Of a stretch of DNA of 25,592 bases, positions 1 to 6,708 are shown piece after piece. The notes beneath the pieces are model-generated. The model did not search any database and was not told the origin of the DNA. It was given only the letters and a program-made list of their open reading frames with translations. The stretch lies in assembly GCA_018400395.1 (NCBI GenBank), contig JAGYMN010000008.1:1-25592 (forward strand), read 5' to 3'. Position 1 is the first letter of the stretch. The number at the start of each line of letters is the position of its first letter. The DNA comes from Actinomycetota bacterium (lineage in GTDB: Bacteria; Actinomycetota; Humimicrobiia; Humimicrobiales; Humimicrobiaceae). Position numbers and translations under genes: made by a program.

Positions 1-441
1 CCGGTAACGGGAAAATATTGATCTTAAGTCATATGCTTTTTTCTCATCTATAAAATACCTGTTTTTAAGGTCCTGCGGGGTCACAGATGACATCTTGAGT
101 TCAAAGATTACATCTGTTATTGCACTTATAATGCCTGTATTTATGGTGTACTTTTTAAAATAGGTAAGTTTTCCTTCTTCCGAAAGGCCGGAAAATATCC
201 CGTCTATTATGATATTTGTCTCCAGAAGGGATATTTTCTCTATTCCTTCTTCTATAAGGCCTGCCTCTGCAGCCTCCGATGCAAGGGACAGTACTGTGGC
301 TGCTTTGAAGTTTATCCAGCCCGGGTCCCTGGCAAGGGTCTGCAGGATCTGATTGCCTGTTTCAAAGTCGCTGGTTATAAGTATCTTCTCATCGAACCTG
401 TGCCTGGAAAGCAGCTCTTTTAAATTAGAGATCAAATCCAT
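1..441 (-). CDS. AddB-like / PD-(D/E)XK nuclease family protein, N-terminal part only
   Basis: This gene runs off the left edge; 147 codons from its start are visible. The reading frame is open from the ATG at 439-441 to base 1, with an in-frame stop a few codons upstream of that ATG. The visible protein begins with a hydrophobic strand (KILITSDFETGNQILQTLA), then GWINFKAATVLSLASEAAE. This layout resembles the helicase-like N-terminus of AddB/RexB and related PD-(D/E)XK exonucleases, which act with a UvrD-type helicase in double-strand-break repair. The nuclease motif itself would lie outside the window, so the call rests only on N-terminal resemblance. No clear Shine-Dalgarno precedes the ATG. 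It follows the UroD-like gene on the same strand after a 75-bp A+T-rich gap. It could also be an unrelated protein of unknown function. Confidence 0.5.
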   Translation of the reverse strand, partial: MDLISNLKELLSRHRFDEKILITSDFETGNQILQTLARDPGWINFKAATVLSLASEAAEAGLIEEGIEKISLLETNIIIDGIFSGLSEEGKLTYFKKYTINTGIISAITDVIFELKMSSVTPQDLKNRYFIDEKKAYDLRSIFSRYR

Positions 442-472
442 CAGAAGAATCTTAAATATTTATATTCAGATA

Positions 473-487
473 ATCATAAAATATGAT
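473..487. repeat. Short inverted repeat between two minus-strand genes
   Basis: ATCATA and TATGAT form a perfect 6-bp inverted repeat around AAA. It sits in the 75-bp gap upstream of the partial AddB-like gene and downstream of the UroD-like gene. It could be an operator or chance in A+T-rich DNA. It lacks the GC stem and T-run of a terminator. Confidence 0.25.
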
Positions 488-516
488 CACAGGAATAATT
501 TGCCAAATTCTTTCTA

Positions 517-1764
517 TTATAATTCTATAGGATATTTTCCATATTTCTTGGCGGCATTTGTATAGGCCAGGAAATTTTCTACCGGTACTCCGCCGTGTAT
601 TGCGTTGCTGGAGCCGAAAATATGGCCTCCTCCGGGCGATACAGCCTTTATGATCCTCTTTGTCTCTTCTTCAATCTTTTCAGGCGTCCAGTTTGTAAGT
701 ATCTCGCCGCAGTCGATATTTCCTATGACAATGATCTTATCTCCATACATCTGTTTTACCTTTACTATATCCATGCCTGCGGGAGGCTCTATTGCATGGT
801 AGGCATCTATATCACACTTGTTTACCAGGGAATCCAGGATCTTGTATGTATTTCCGTCCAGGTGCCTTACAAAAAATTTATTATAGCTGTGCGTAAGGTC
901 CACAAGCTCCCTGAGATACGGTGCCATGTATTTGTCAAAATAGTCCGGAGACATCATCGGGCCCCCGCGGTAGCACCAGTCGTTTGCAGCAAGTATACCG
1001 TCTACCCCCATCTCCAGCTCGATCTTTAGCATTGCCTTCATGGAGTCTGTAGTAGCCCTCATGTACCTGTGCACCAGCTCTTCGTTGGTAAACATAAGTT
1101 CAAGGAAAAGCCTGTGAAAAGTCTTAAAACAGGGGTATTCTATATCAGCAAAACCAAGCAGGGCCAGGTTGTATTTTTTATTATTCGTATCTATTGCATT
1201 CTTGAGCCCGTCCAGCCCATACTGGAGCTGTTCCGGTATTTTTGTAAGGTCCTTTCCCTCCAGGTATTCTATATACCTTTCAAATTCCTCTTCCCCTTTT
1301 TCCATAATATTATCCCTGTACATGCTGAATGTATCGGCTTTTGGAGCATATCTTGCCGAACACCAGAAACCGGGGGCATCAGGGTCTTTTGATGTAAGAA
1401 GAAAAGAAGTCTCGCTATCACGCTTTATCTCAACGTCATATATATCTGCAACCGCTACATTATGGAGCCCGAAATTAAGAGGATGTATGAATGCTGTGGG
1501 ATATATGGGTATCATATCTAGGCCGGCCTTATAATACACCTCGATTGCATCCTGATAACCATTGTTTATGAACTTTTTGAGCTCATCCTTACCGGCCATC
1601 TCTGCCTCGAGCGAAGCTTTCGTGGTCTCTCCTGTGCCCCAGACATAGGATTTCCTTCCAAGGAAGTGCTGTGCTACCTGGTTATTTATGCATATCTCGA
1701 ACAATCCCACCCGGTCCGGTATCCTGTGCTCCATGGTTGTCAGTATTCTTTCCCTGCTGTCCAT
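517..1764 (-). CDS. Uroporphyrinogen decarboxylase-superfamily protein (methyltransferase-like)
   Basis: The 415-aa length fits the UroD/MtaA/CmuA superfamily of TIM-barrel enzymes. The C-terminal half has the hallmark run of this large family: RHLDGN, then a DAYHAIEPPAGMDI segment, MYGDKIIVIGNIDCGEIL, and PGGGHIFGSSNAIHGGVP before the C-terminus. The HxDGN form is typical of the uncharacterised family members common in anaerobes. It argues against true haem-pathway HemE, which is shorter and has a different N-terminus. Known relatives transfer methyl groups between corrinoid proteins and coenzyme M or tetrahydrofolate. No corrinoid protein or methyltransferase partner lies nearby, so the substrate is unknown. 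The ATG is preceded by a G-rich Shine-Dalgarno (AGGGGG, minus 1772-1777). It is transcribed divergently from the NEW3/ABC genes. Confidence 0.85.
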   Translation of the reverse strand: MDSRERILTTMEHRIPDRVGLFEICINNQVAQHFLGRKSYVWGTGETTKASLEAEMAGKDELKKFINNGYQDAIEVYYKAGLDMIPIYPTAFIHPLNFGLHNVAVADIYDVEIKRDSETSFLLTSKDPDAPGFWCSARYAPKADTFSMYRDNIMEKGEEEFERYIEYLEGKDLTKIPEQLQYGLDGLKNAIDTNNKKYNLALLGFADIEYPCFKTFHRLFLELMFTNEELVHRYMRATTDSMKAMLKIELEMGVDGILAANDWCYRGGPMMSPDYFDKYMAPYLRELVDLTHSYNKFFVRHLDGNTYKILDSLVNKCDIDAYHAIEPPAGMDIVKVKQMYGDKIIVIGNIDCGEILTNWTPEKIEEETKRIIKAVSPGGGHIFGSSNAIHGGVPVENFLAYTNAAKKYGKYPIEL

Positions 1765-1827
1765 AATAAACCCCCTGTCTAAAAATATTTATAACTTAAC
1801 ATTATATTATAAATCATTATAAATATT

Positions 1828-1845
1828 TATGGGCTTATGCCCATA
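1828..1845. promoter_or_regulatory. Perfect inverted repeat upstream of the UroD-like gene
   Basis: TATGGGC-ttat-GCCCATA is a perfect 7-bp inverted repeat with a 4-nt centre, about 65 bp upstream of the UroD-like start. Its GC-containing arms stand out in an otherwise A+T-only spacer. Minus-strand TATAAT-like hexamers lie just downstream at 1801-1806, 1806-1811 and 1816-1821, so it sits where a -35/operator region would be. No good -35 hexamer is visible. It is a candidate operator or a short hairpin. Confidence 0.4.
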
Positions 1846-1963
1846 TTTCTTCGAAATTAAATTTCTTTTTTTCTAAATCAAAAATTTCCGGATTAATAAT
1901 TAATCTATCACAATAACCAATAAAAGCAATTTATATTTTTATATTTACCGCCTATGGATTTTA

Positions 1964-1992
1964 TTGACATATACAACCAAAATTAATAAAAT
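1964..1992 (+). promoter_or_regulatory. Strong sigma70-type promoter for the NEW3/ABC genes
   Basis: TTGACA (1964-1969) and TAAAAT (1987-1992) are separated by exactly 17 bp. This predicts transcription starting near 1999 and a leader of about 57 nt before the GTG at 2056. The rest of the 291-bp spacer (1765-2055) is A+T rich, with no open gene on either strand. Confidence 0.7.
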
Positions 1993-2001
1993 CTTCATTT
2001 G

Positions 2002-2020
2002 ACTATGAATTGGACATAGT
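2002..2020. promoter_or_regulatory. Candidate operator at the NEW3/ABC transcription start
   Basis: ACTATG-aattgga-CATAGT is a perfect 6-bp inverted repeat with a 7-nt centre (19 bp overall). It starts about 10 bp after the -10 box, over the predicted transcription start. That position suits a repressor; the repressor is not identifiable here. Confidence 0.4.
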
Positions 2021-2055
2021 ATTAAAAATGTAGTTTAGAAAAGGAGACTTGTAAA

Positions 2056-3000
2056 GTGGAGAACATAAAAAGAAAAATACCGGTATTTTTACTTATGCTA
2101 GTATTTGTACTGTCAATAGTCTTTATGGTTCCGGGGCTGCTTCTGGGACAGGAAGAGGATGAGGCGGATGCAGAGGAGTTAGAGGAGCCCGAACCCGAAC
2201 CGGTTCCTGAAACCCTTGAGTTTGATGTAACCTACCCCGAGATACAGGCAGAACTTGGCTCAACATATGAATTCGAGTTCAAAGTGATCTACAATACGGG
2301 TACAGAACCATTCGGGCTTGAAGAAGACGGGTCCGAAAAGGTATTTGACATACTTGTAGAGTATCCCGAGACCTGGTTTGCTGCTGCAACACCCCAGTAC
2401 CAGACAGAGACAGAGATTACGGCAGTCAAGTTAAAGGGTGCTGCTGAAGAGAGCTTAAGGGTTGTTGCCATACCCCTGGTAAACCTTGATCCCGGAGAAT
2501 ATGATATCTCTGTTACCTTAAAATCCAGCATAGAGGATGACCCGCTGGAAGGGACGGTAGAATTTAAAGCCATAATTACCTCAACATACGATATGCAACT
2601 ATCCACAAAGACAGGCAGGCTTTCAACAGATGTTACCTCCGGCCAGGACAACCACTACAAGCTTCTTTTAAAAAATAATGGCTCTGCAAGCCTTGAAAAC
2701 ATAAAGATCAGCTCAACCAATGAGCCCGAGGGCTGGAAGATTGACTTTGACACCGATGAGATAGAGATCCTTGAGGCAGGGGAAGAGAAAGAGATAGATG
2801 CAAACATAAAGCCTGCAGATAAGACCATCGCCGGTGACTATATGATAATGATAAACGCAAAAAGCGATAATGCAGAAGATGATATAGAGCTGAGGATAAC
2901 TGTTGAGACCCCCACAATATGGGGCATTGTAGGAATCGGTATTATAGTTGTGGTAATAATTGCCGTTGCCATTGTATTTGCAAGATTAGGAAGAAGATAA
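2056..3000 (+). CDS. NEW3-domain membrane-anchored extracytoplasmic protein
   Basis: The 314-aa protein begins with a charged N-terminus and a hydrophobic signal segment (about residues 9-30). A very acidic linker rich in E and P follows (33-52), then two beta-rich Ig-like modules (about 53-175 and 180-283). One transmembrane helix lies near the C-terminus (about 288-308), ending in RLGRR. The second module has the NEW3 pattern (LKNNGSASLENIKISS, then an EPEGWKIDF stretch and EAGEEKEI). The topology is therefore a folded outside part held by a C-terminal anchor, as in COG1470-type proteins. It is the first gene of a trio with an ABC ATPase and permease, and its TAA stop is one base before the ATPase ATG. 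The start is GTG with AAAGGAGA at 2039-2046. Function is unknown; a binding or accessory role for the transporter is inference. Confidence 0.8.
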   Translation: MENIKRKIPVFLLMLVFVLSIVFMVPGLLLGQEEDEADAEELEEPEPEPVPETLEFDVTYPEIQAELGSTYEFEFKVIYNTGTEPFGLEEDGSEKVFDILVEYPETWFAAATPQYQTETEITAVKLKGAAEESLRVVAIPLVNLDPGEYDISVTLKSSIEDDPLEGTVEFKAIITSTYDMQLSTKTGRLSTDVTSGQDNHYKLLLKNNGSASLENIKISSTNEPEGWKIDFDTDEIEILEAGEEKEIDANIKPADKTIAGDYMIMINAKSDNAEDDIELRITVETPTIWGIVGIGIIVVVIIAVAIVFARLGRR

Positions 3001-3001
3001 A

Positions 3002-3940
3002 ATGAACAACATAATAGTTGCGGAAAATCTAACCAAAATATATGACCAGACAACTACTGCTGTTGATCACCTAAACCTTACCATAGAGGAAGGTGAGATA
3101 TTCGGACTGCTTGGGCCCAACGGGGCCGGAAAGTCAACCATAATACTTATGCTTCTGGGCCTTACAGAGCCTACCGAGGGAAAGATCAGCGTTGCCGGTT
3201 TTAACTCTACCAGGGAGCCGCTTAAGGTAAAGTCAGTTACAGGATACCTACCTGAAAAGGTTGGCTTCTATGAGGACATGACAGCATACGCAAACCTTTT
3301 CTATACTGCAGAGCTAAACAGGATACCCTACAGGGAAATACCGGATAGAATAGATAAGGCCCTTTCTCTTGTAAACCTTTCACCCAATAAAAGACAGAAG
3401 GTTAAAACATTTTCCAAGGGCATGAAACAGAGGCTTGGCATTGCCGATGTACTGATAAAGGAACCAAAGCTGGTAATATTTGACGAGCCCACAGAGGGTC
3501 TTGACCCCAAGGTAGCAAACCAGATACTAAATACAATACTTGATCTAAACAGGGAAAATGGCATAACATTTGTTCTTTCCTCCCATCAGCTAAACATGGT
3601 ACAGAAGGTCTGCGCAAGGGTGGGGATAATGTCCCACGGAAAACTGGTGGGCGAAGGCCCGATAGATGAACTGGGTAGAGATATATTTGGCGGAGGAAAG
3701 TACAGGATAGAGATAGAGCTGGCCAGGGTACCGGATGAGCTTATAGCCAAAATTAAATCCCTTCCAGGCATTATAAGCGTTGGAGTTGACGGCAGCAGGT
3801 TATCAGTTGTCTGCAACGAAGACCTTAGAGAGGACATATCAAGGACTATTGCAAAAGAAGCCATAATCATGACAGGAATGGATATAAAGCAGGATGCCCT
3901 GGAAGAGATTTATCTTAGATACTTTAAGGAAGAGGAGTGA
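3002..3940 (+). CDS. ABC transporter ATP-binding protein
   Basis: This 312-aa ATPase has a complete nucleotide-binding domain: Walker A GPNGAGKST (38-46), signature FSKGMKQR (137-144), Walker B LVIFDE (157-162) and the H-loop histidine at 195. About 90 C-terminal residues beyond the core resemble the extension seen in ABC-2 (NatA/NosF/drug-export type) ATPases. It should sit on the cytoplasmic face and power the permease encoded next. The ATG follows the upstream stop by one base, with a GGAAG Shine-Dalgarno inside the end of the NEW3 gene, so translation is probably coupled. The transported substrate cannot be read from the sequence. Confidence 0.93.
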   Translation: MNNIIVAENLTKIYDQTTTAVDHLNLTIEEGEIFGLLGPNGAGKSTIILMLLGLTEPTEGKISVAGFNSTREPLKVKSVTGYLPEKVGFYEDMTAYANLFYTAELNRIPYREIPDRIDKALSLVNLSPNKRQKVKTFSKGMKQRLGIADVLIKEPKLVIFDEPTEGLDPKVANQILNTILDLNRENGITFVLSSHQLNMVQKVCARVGIMSHGKLVGEGPIDELGRDIFGGGKYRIEIELARVPDELIAKIKSLPGIISVGVDGSRLSVVCNEDLREDISRTIAKEAIIMTGMDIKQDALEEIYLRYFKEEE

Positions 3941-3941
3941 T

Positions 3942-4883
3942 ATGAGAAGCGTACTTACCGTATTTAGAAAAGAACTTAAAGACCATTTTTCATCAAAGAA
4001 GTTTCTGATCCTTCTTGCACTTATATACATAGCGGGCCTTGCCTCCACCTATGTGGCGCTTTCAAACATCCATGATGTGGCAAGTGCACTTGACAGGCAC
4101 GTATTCTTAAGGCTTTATACCACAGGAGGCGATGTCCTTCCCTCGTTCATATCCTTTATATCCTTTTTCATACCCATAATAGGGATAATATTTGGCTTTG
4201 ATGCCATAAACAGCGAAAGGACAAGCGGAAATCTCTCAAGGCTTATGTCCCAGCCAATCTACAGGGACACCGTAATAAACGGAAAGTTCCTTGCAGGAGT
4301 AACCACACTTTCAATTATTATAGCAAGCATTGCCTTTATAATTGCAGGGGTAGGGCTTACGTCAATCGGGGTCCCGCCTACATCTGAAGAGATACTCCGC
4401 ATATTCTTCTTTGTATTTATATGCGTCTTCTACGGGGGGTTCTGGATGGGGCTATCCATACTATTTTCTGTGGTAATGGAAAAGACTGCAGCTTCAATAC
4501 TTACTGCCATTGCCATATGGATATTTTTTATGTTCTTTTTGCCCATTATAGCAAATGCTATCGCAAATGGTGTTGCACCGCTTGAGAATGCAACCACCGC
4601 AGTGCAGATACAAAACTACTCCATAGAACAGTCATTACTCAGGATATCGCCGTCTACACTGTTTACCGAGACCATAGCAATACTGCTTATACCCACAGGA
4701 GGCCACTTTATGCTACAGCCTGTTCTTGAAAGTGATATAGCTAACATGATAGCAAATCCGCTCTCCCTGGGTCAGAGCCTTATACAGGTATGGCCGCAGC
4801 TTGTAGTTATAATTGCCCTTGCCATAATATGCTTTGCCCTGTCCTATGTGGTATTTATGAGGCAGGAGATAAGATCGACCTAA
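3942..4883 (+). CDS. ABC-2 type transporter permease
   Basis: This 313-aa integral membrane protein has about six hydrophobic helices. The first is near residues 17-38, and the last runs up to the short cytoplasmic end RQEIRST. After helix 2 comes INSERTSGNLSRLMSQPI and an INGKF sequence. This matches the ABC-2 permease coupling region (ER..G.L..L...P..R....GK) and resembles NosY-type subunits. A long outside loop between helices 5 and 6 holds most of the hydrophilic residues. I chose the ATG at 3942, one base after the ATPase stop and preceded by AGGAG. An in-frame ATG at 3894 would overlap the ATPase by 47 bp and adds a non-membrane tail without a better Shine-Dalgarno. Together with the two upstream genes it forms a complete transporter of unknown substrate. 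Confidence 0.88.
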   Translation: MRSVLTVFRKELKDHFSSKKFLILLALIYIAGLASTYVALSNIHDVASALDRHVFLRLYTTGGDVLPSFISFISFFIPIIGIIFGFDAINSERTSGNLSRLMSQPIYRDTVINGKFLAGVTTLSIIIASIAFIIAGVGLTSIGVPPTSEEILRIFFFVFICVFYGGFWMGLSILFSVVMEKTAASILTAIAIWIFFMFFLPIIANAIANGVAPLENATTAVQIQNYSIEQSLLRISPSTLFTETIAILLIPTGGHFMLQPVLESDIANMIANPLSLGQSLIQVWPQLVVIIALAIICFALSYVVFMRQEIRST

Positions 4884-4904
4884 AAGCAGGGCCCTGACTG
4901 GCTG

Positions 4905-5192
4905 CTAGTCCTGGTGGGTTGTTACTTCTTCAATAAGACTGGTGCCTACTGAAATTTTGTCTAAAGAATGGATGGAGGCACCATTTGTCTTTATTACGCT
5001 TTCAACTTCATGGTAATCGATGGCTTCACCCTCGCATGTGATCTTTACGTTCTCCACTTTCTGATCCATTTCAATAAGGGATATATCCACTCCATCCACA
5101 CCCGGCAGGTCCGCAAGCTGGATGGCAAGCTCCATTATCCCGGGTGAATGAGGTTTTAAGACATCAAGTACTATCCTTCTTATATTAGCCAA
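4905..5192 (-). CDS. DUF211 family protein
   Basis: The 95-aa protein matches DUF211 over its whole length: IRRIVLDVLKPHSPG at the start, LADLPGVDGVDISLIEMD, VKITCEGEAIDYHEVE and IKTNGASIHSLDKIS. Family members adopt a ferredoxin-like fold and form ring-like oligomers; their function is unknown. As I recall, the family is chiefly archaeal, so its presence in an evidently bacterial window is notable. The start is TTG, with GGAG about 10 nt upstream. The 69-bp A+T-rich gap after rluD may hold its own promoter, since it contains TTAACT followed by TATTA-rich sequence. It meets the ABC permease gene tail to tail with 21 bp between them. Confidence 0.85.
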   Translation of the reverse strand: MANIRRIVLDVLKPHSPGIMELAIQLADLPGVDGVDISLIEMDQKVENVKITCEGEAIDYHEVESVIKTNGASIHSLDKISVGTSLIEEVTTHQD

Positions 5193-5261
5193 TTTATTTC
5201 CGCTCCGTTTAACTATTTTAATATAATAATATAATAATAGATAAATTTTAAAGTTAAAGGC

Positions 5262-6221
5262 CTATATCTTTTCTTCTTCTCTCAATATTTCAAGCGGTCC
5301 CGAAAGGTCCTCCGGAAGGCCGTCGGAAAATATCATTTTCTTTCCGCTTAACGGATGTGCAAATTCAATACCGGCTGCATGAAGAAACTGCCTTTTTAGA
5401 CCAATTCTCTCTGCTGTTCTTGCAGTATTCTTATTTCCATATACGGCGTCTCCTATCACAGGGTGGCCTATATATGACATGTGAACCCTTATCTGATGTG
5501 TCCTTCCCGTCCTTGGATATACATTTAAAAGCGTTGCCTCCCTGAGGCTCTCTACCGGCTTAAATTCTGTCTTTGACCGTCTTCCCCTGTCTATTGAAAC
5601 AGCCATCTTCTTCCTGTCTATTCTTGATCGGCCAATGGGAAGTTCAATAACTCCCTCTTCTTCGTCAATCCTTCCCTCCACAAGGGCTATATAGGTCTTT
5701 TTTACCTTTCTTTTGCTGAACATTTCGGAAAGTATATGGTGTACCCTTTCGTTTTTCGCTACAATAAGCAGTCCTGACGTATCCCTGTCAAGCCTGTGGA
5801 CTATGCCGGCCCTCTCTTTCCCGGAAAATCCGGAAATGCTGCTGCTGTAATTCAGGAGTGCATTTACAAGGGTATGGCTGTAACTTCCCGGAGCAGGATG
5901 GGTAAGCATGCCTGCTTTCTTGGAAAGGATTATTATTGCCTCGTCTTCATATCTTATATCCAGCTCTATATCTTCCGGCTCGATTCTACCGGCGCCTTCT
6001 TCAATGGAAAGTCCGGCAATCTCTACCCTGTCGCCGTCTGAAAGCCTGTAGTTTTTTGCCACAGTGGCCCCGCCTACCAGCACTTTGCCGGCTGATACAA
6101 GTTTCTGTATGCGGCTGCGCGAGAGGTCTTCTAATTTTTCAGATAGAAATTTATCTATCCTTTCTCCCGCCCACCGGGAGCCTGCCAAAAAAATACAGCT
6201 GTCAGTTTCTTTTATGCTCAA
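5262..6221 (-). CDS. rluD: RluA/RluD-family 23S rRNA pseudouridine synthase
   Basis: The 319-aa protein has an N-terminal S4 RNA-binding domain (about residues 18-80: ERIDKFLSEKL, SRSRIQKLVSAGKVLVGG). A pseudouridine synthase domain follows, with the catalytic motif HRLDRDTSG at 142-150 (catalytic Asp145). The downstream PRTGRTHQIRVHMSYIGHPVIGD block is typical of the family. Members isomerise uridine to pseudouridine in rRNA or tRNA. The S4 domain and length favour RluD, but the exact target site is not deducible. The start appears to be TTG at 6219-6221, giving a 20-bp overlap with the end of lspA, with GGGGAAG immediately upstream, so translation is probably coupled. lspA-rluD adjacency is common in bacteria. 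No other start is plausible before the S4 domain. Confidence 0.92.
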   Translation of the reverse strand: MSIKETDSCIFLAGSRWAGERIDKFLSEKLEDLSRSRIQKLVSAGKVLVGGATVAKNYRLSDGDRVEIAGLSIEEGAGRIEPEDIELDIRYEDEAIIILSKKAGMLTHPAPGSYSHTLVNALLNYSSSISGFSGKERAGIVHRLDRDTSGLLIVAKNERVHHILSEMFSKRKVKKTYIALVEGRIDEEEGVIELPIGRSRIDRKKMAVSIDRGRRSKTEFKPVESLREATLLNVYPRTGRTHQIRVHMSYIGHPVIGDAVYGNKNTARTAERIGLKRQFLHAAGIEFAHPLSGKKMIFSDGLPEDLSGPLEILREEEKI

Positions 6222-6708
6222 CTTCCCCGGCCCTGTCTTTTTTAAAATACTCCCTAAGAATCAATATTATAATAAGGCTGAACCCGATTACAAGGAAGCT
6301 GTCTGCAAGATTAAATACAGGCGGAAATATTGTAAAGCTTATAAAATCTGTTACTTCTCCGATAAAGAACCGGTCTATCAGGTTTCCAAGTGCCCCTCCA
6401 AGTATAAAACCCAGTGTTATATTATAGAAGACATAATCGAAGTTTAACATTATTTTAAGTATTATTATAAGGAGTATGGCCACAAACGATACTATTGTAA
6501 GGACTTTTGTGTAATCCTGTAATATTCCGAAAGCTGCGCCCGTATTTTTAACATTGACTATATACAAAAAACCCGGTATTACTTCCAGTGATGTACCCCT
6601 GCCTATATTTAAGGAAACAAGGTGTTTGGTTACCTGGTCAATTACCATTATAACTATCCCGGTTAAAAGAAAATAAAAATTCATAAGTATGCTTCTTTTA
6701 TTAACCAT
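6202..6708 (-). CDS. lspA: Lipoprotein signal peptidase (signal peptidase II)
   Basis: LspA is an inner-membrane aspartyl protease that cleaves signal peptides from prolipoproteins after lipid attachment. The 168-aa protein has four hydrophobic helices. All conserved blocks are present: DQVTK (24-28), KNTGAAFGI (54-62), GGALGNLIDR (104-113), VTDF with catalytic Asp121, and FNLADS with catalytic Asp136. The ATG at 6706-6708 follows the ileS stop codon with no gap, so the two are certainly cotranscribed. A likely substrate in this window is the lipoprotein at 18452. Length is usual for the family; nothing is missing. Confidence 0.97.
   Translation of the reverse strand: MVNKRSILMNFYFLLTGIVIMVIDQVTKHLVSLNIGRGTSLEVIPGFLYIVNVKNTGAAFGILQDYTKVLTIVSFVAILLIIILKIMLNFDYVFYNITLGFILGGALGNLIDRFFIGEVTDFISFTIFPPVFNLADSFLVIGFSLIIILILREYFKKDRAGEVEHKRN

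Noticed and set aside
4885..4906. AGCAG/CTGCT and CAGGGCCCTG between the convergent ABC permease and DUF211 genes
   Set aside because: The stems are short, do not nest into one good hairpin, and have no T-run on either strand; not convincing as a terminator.
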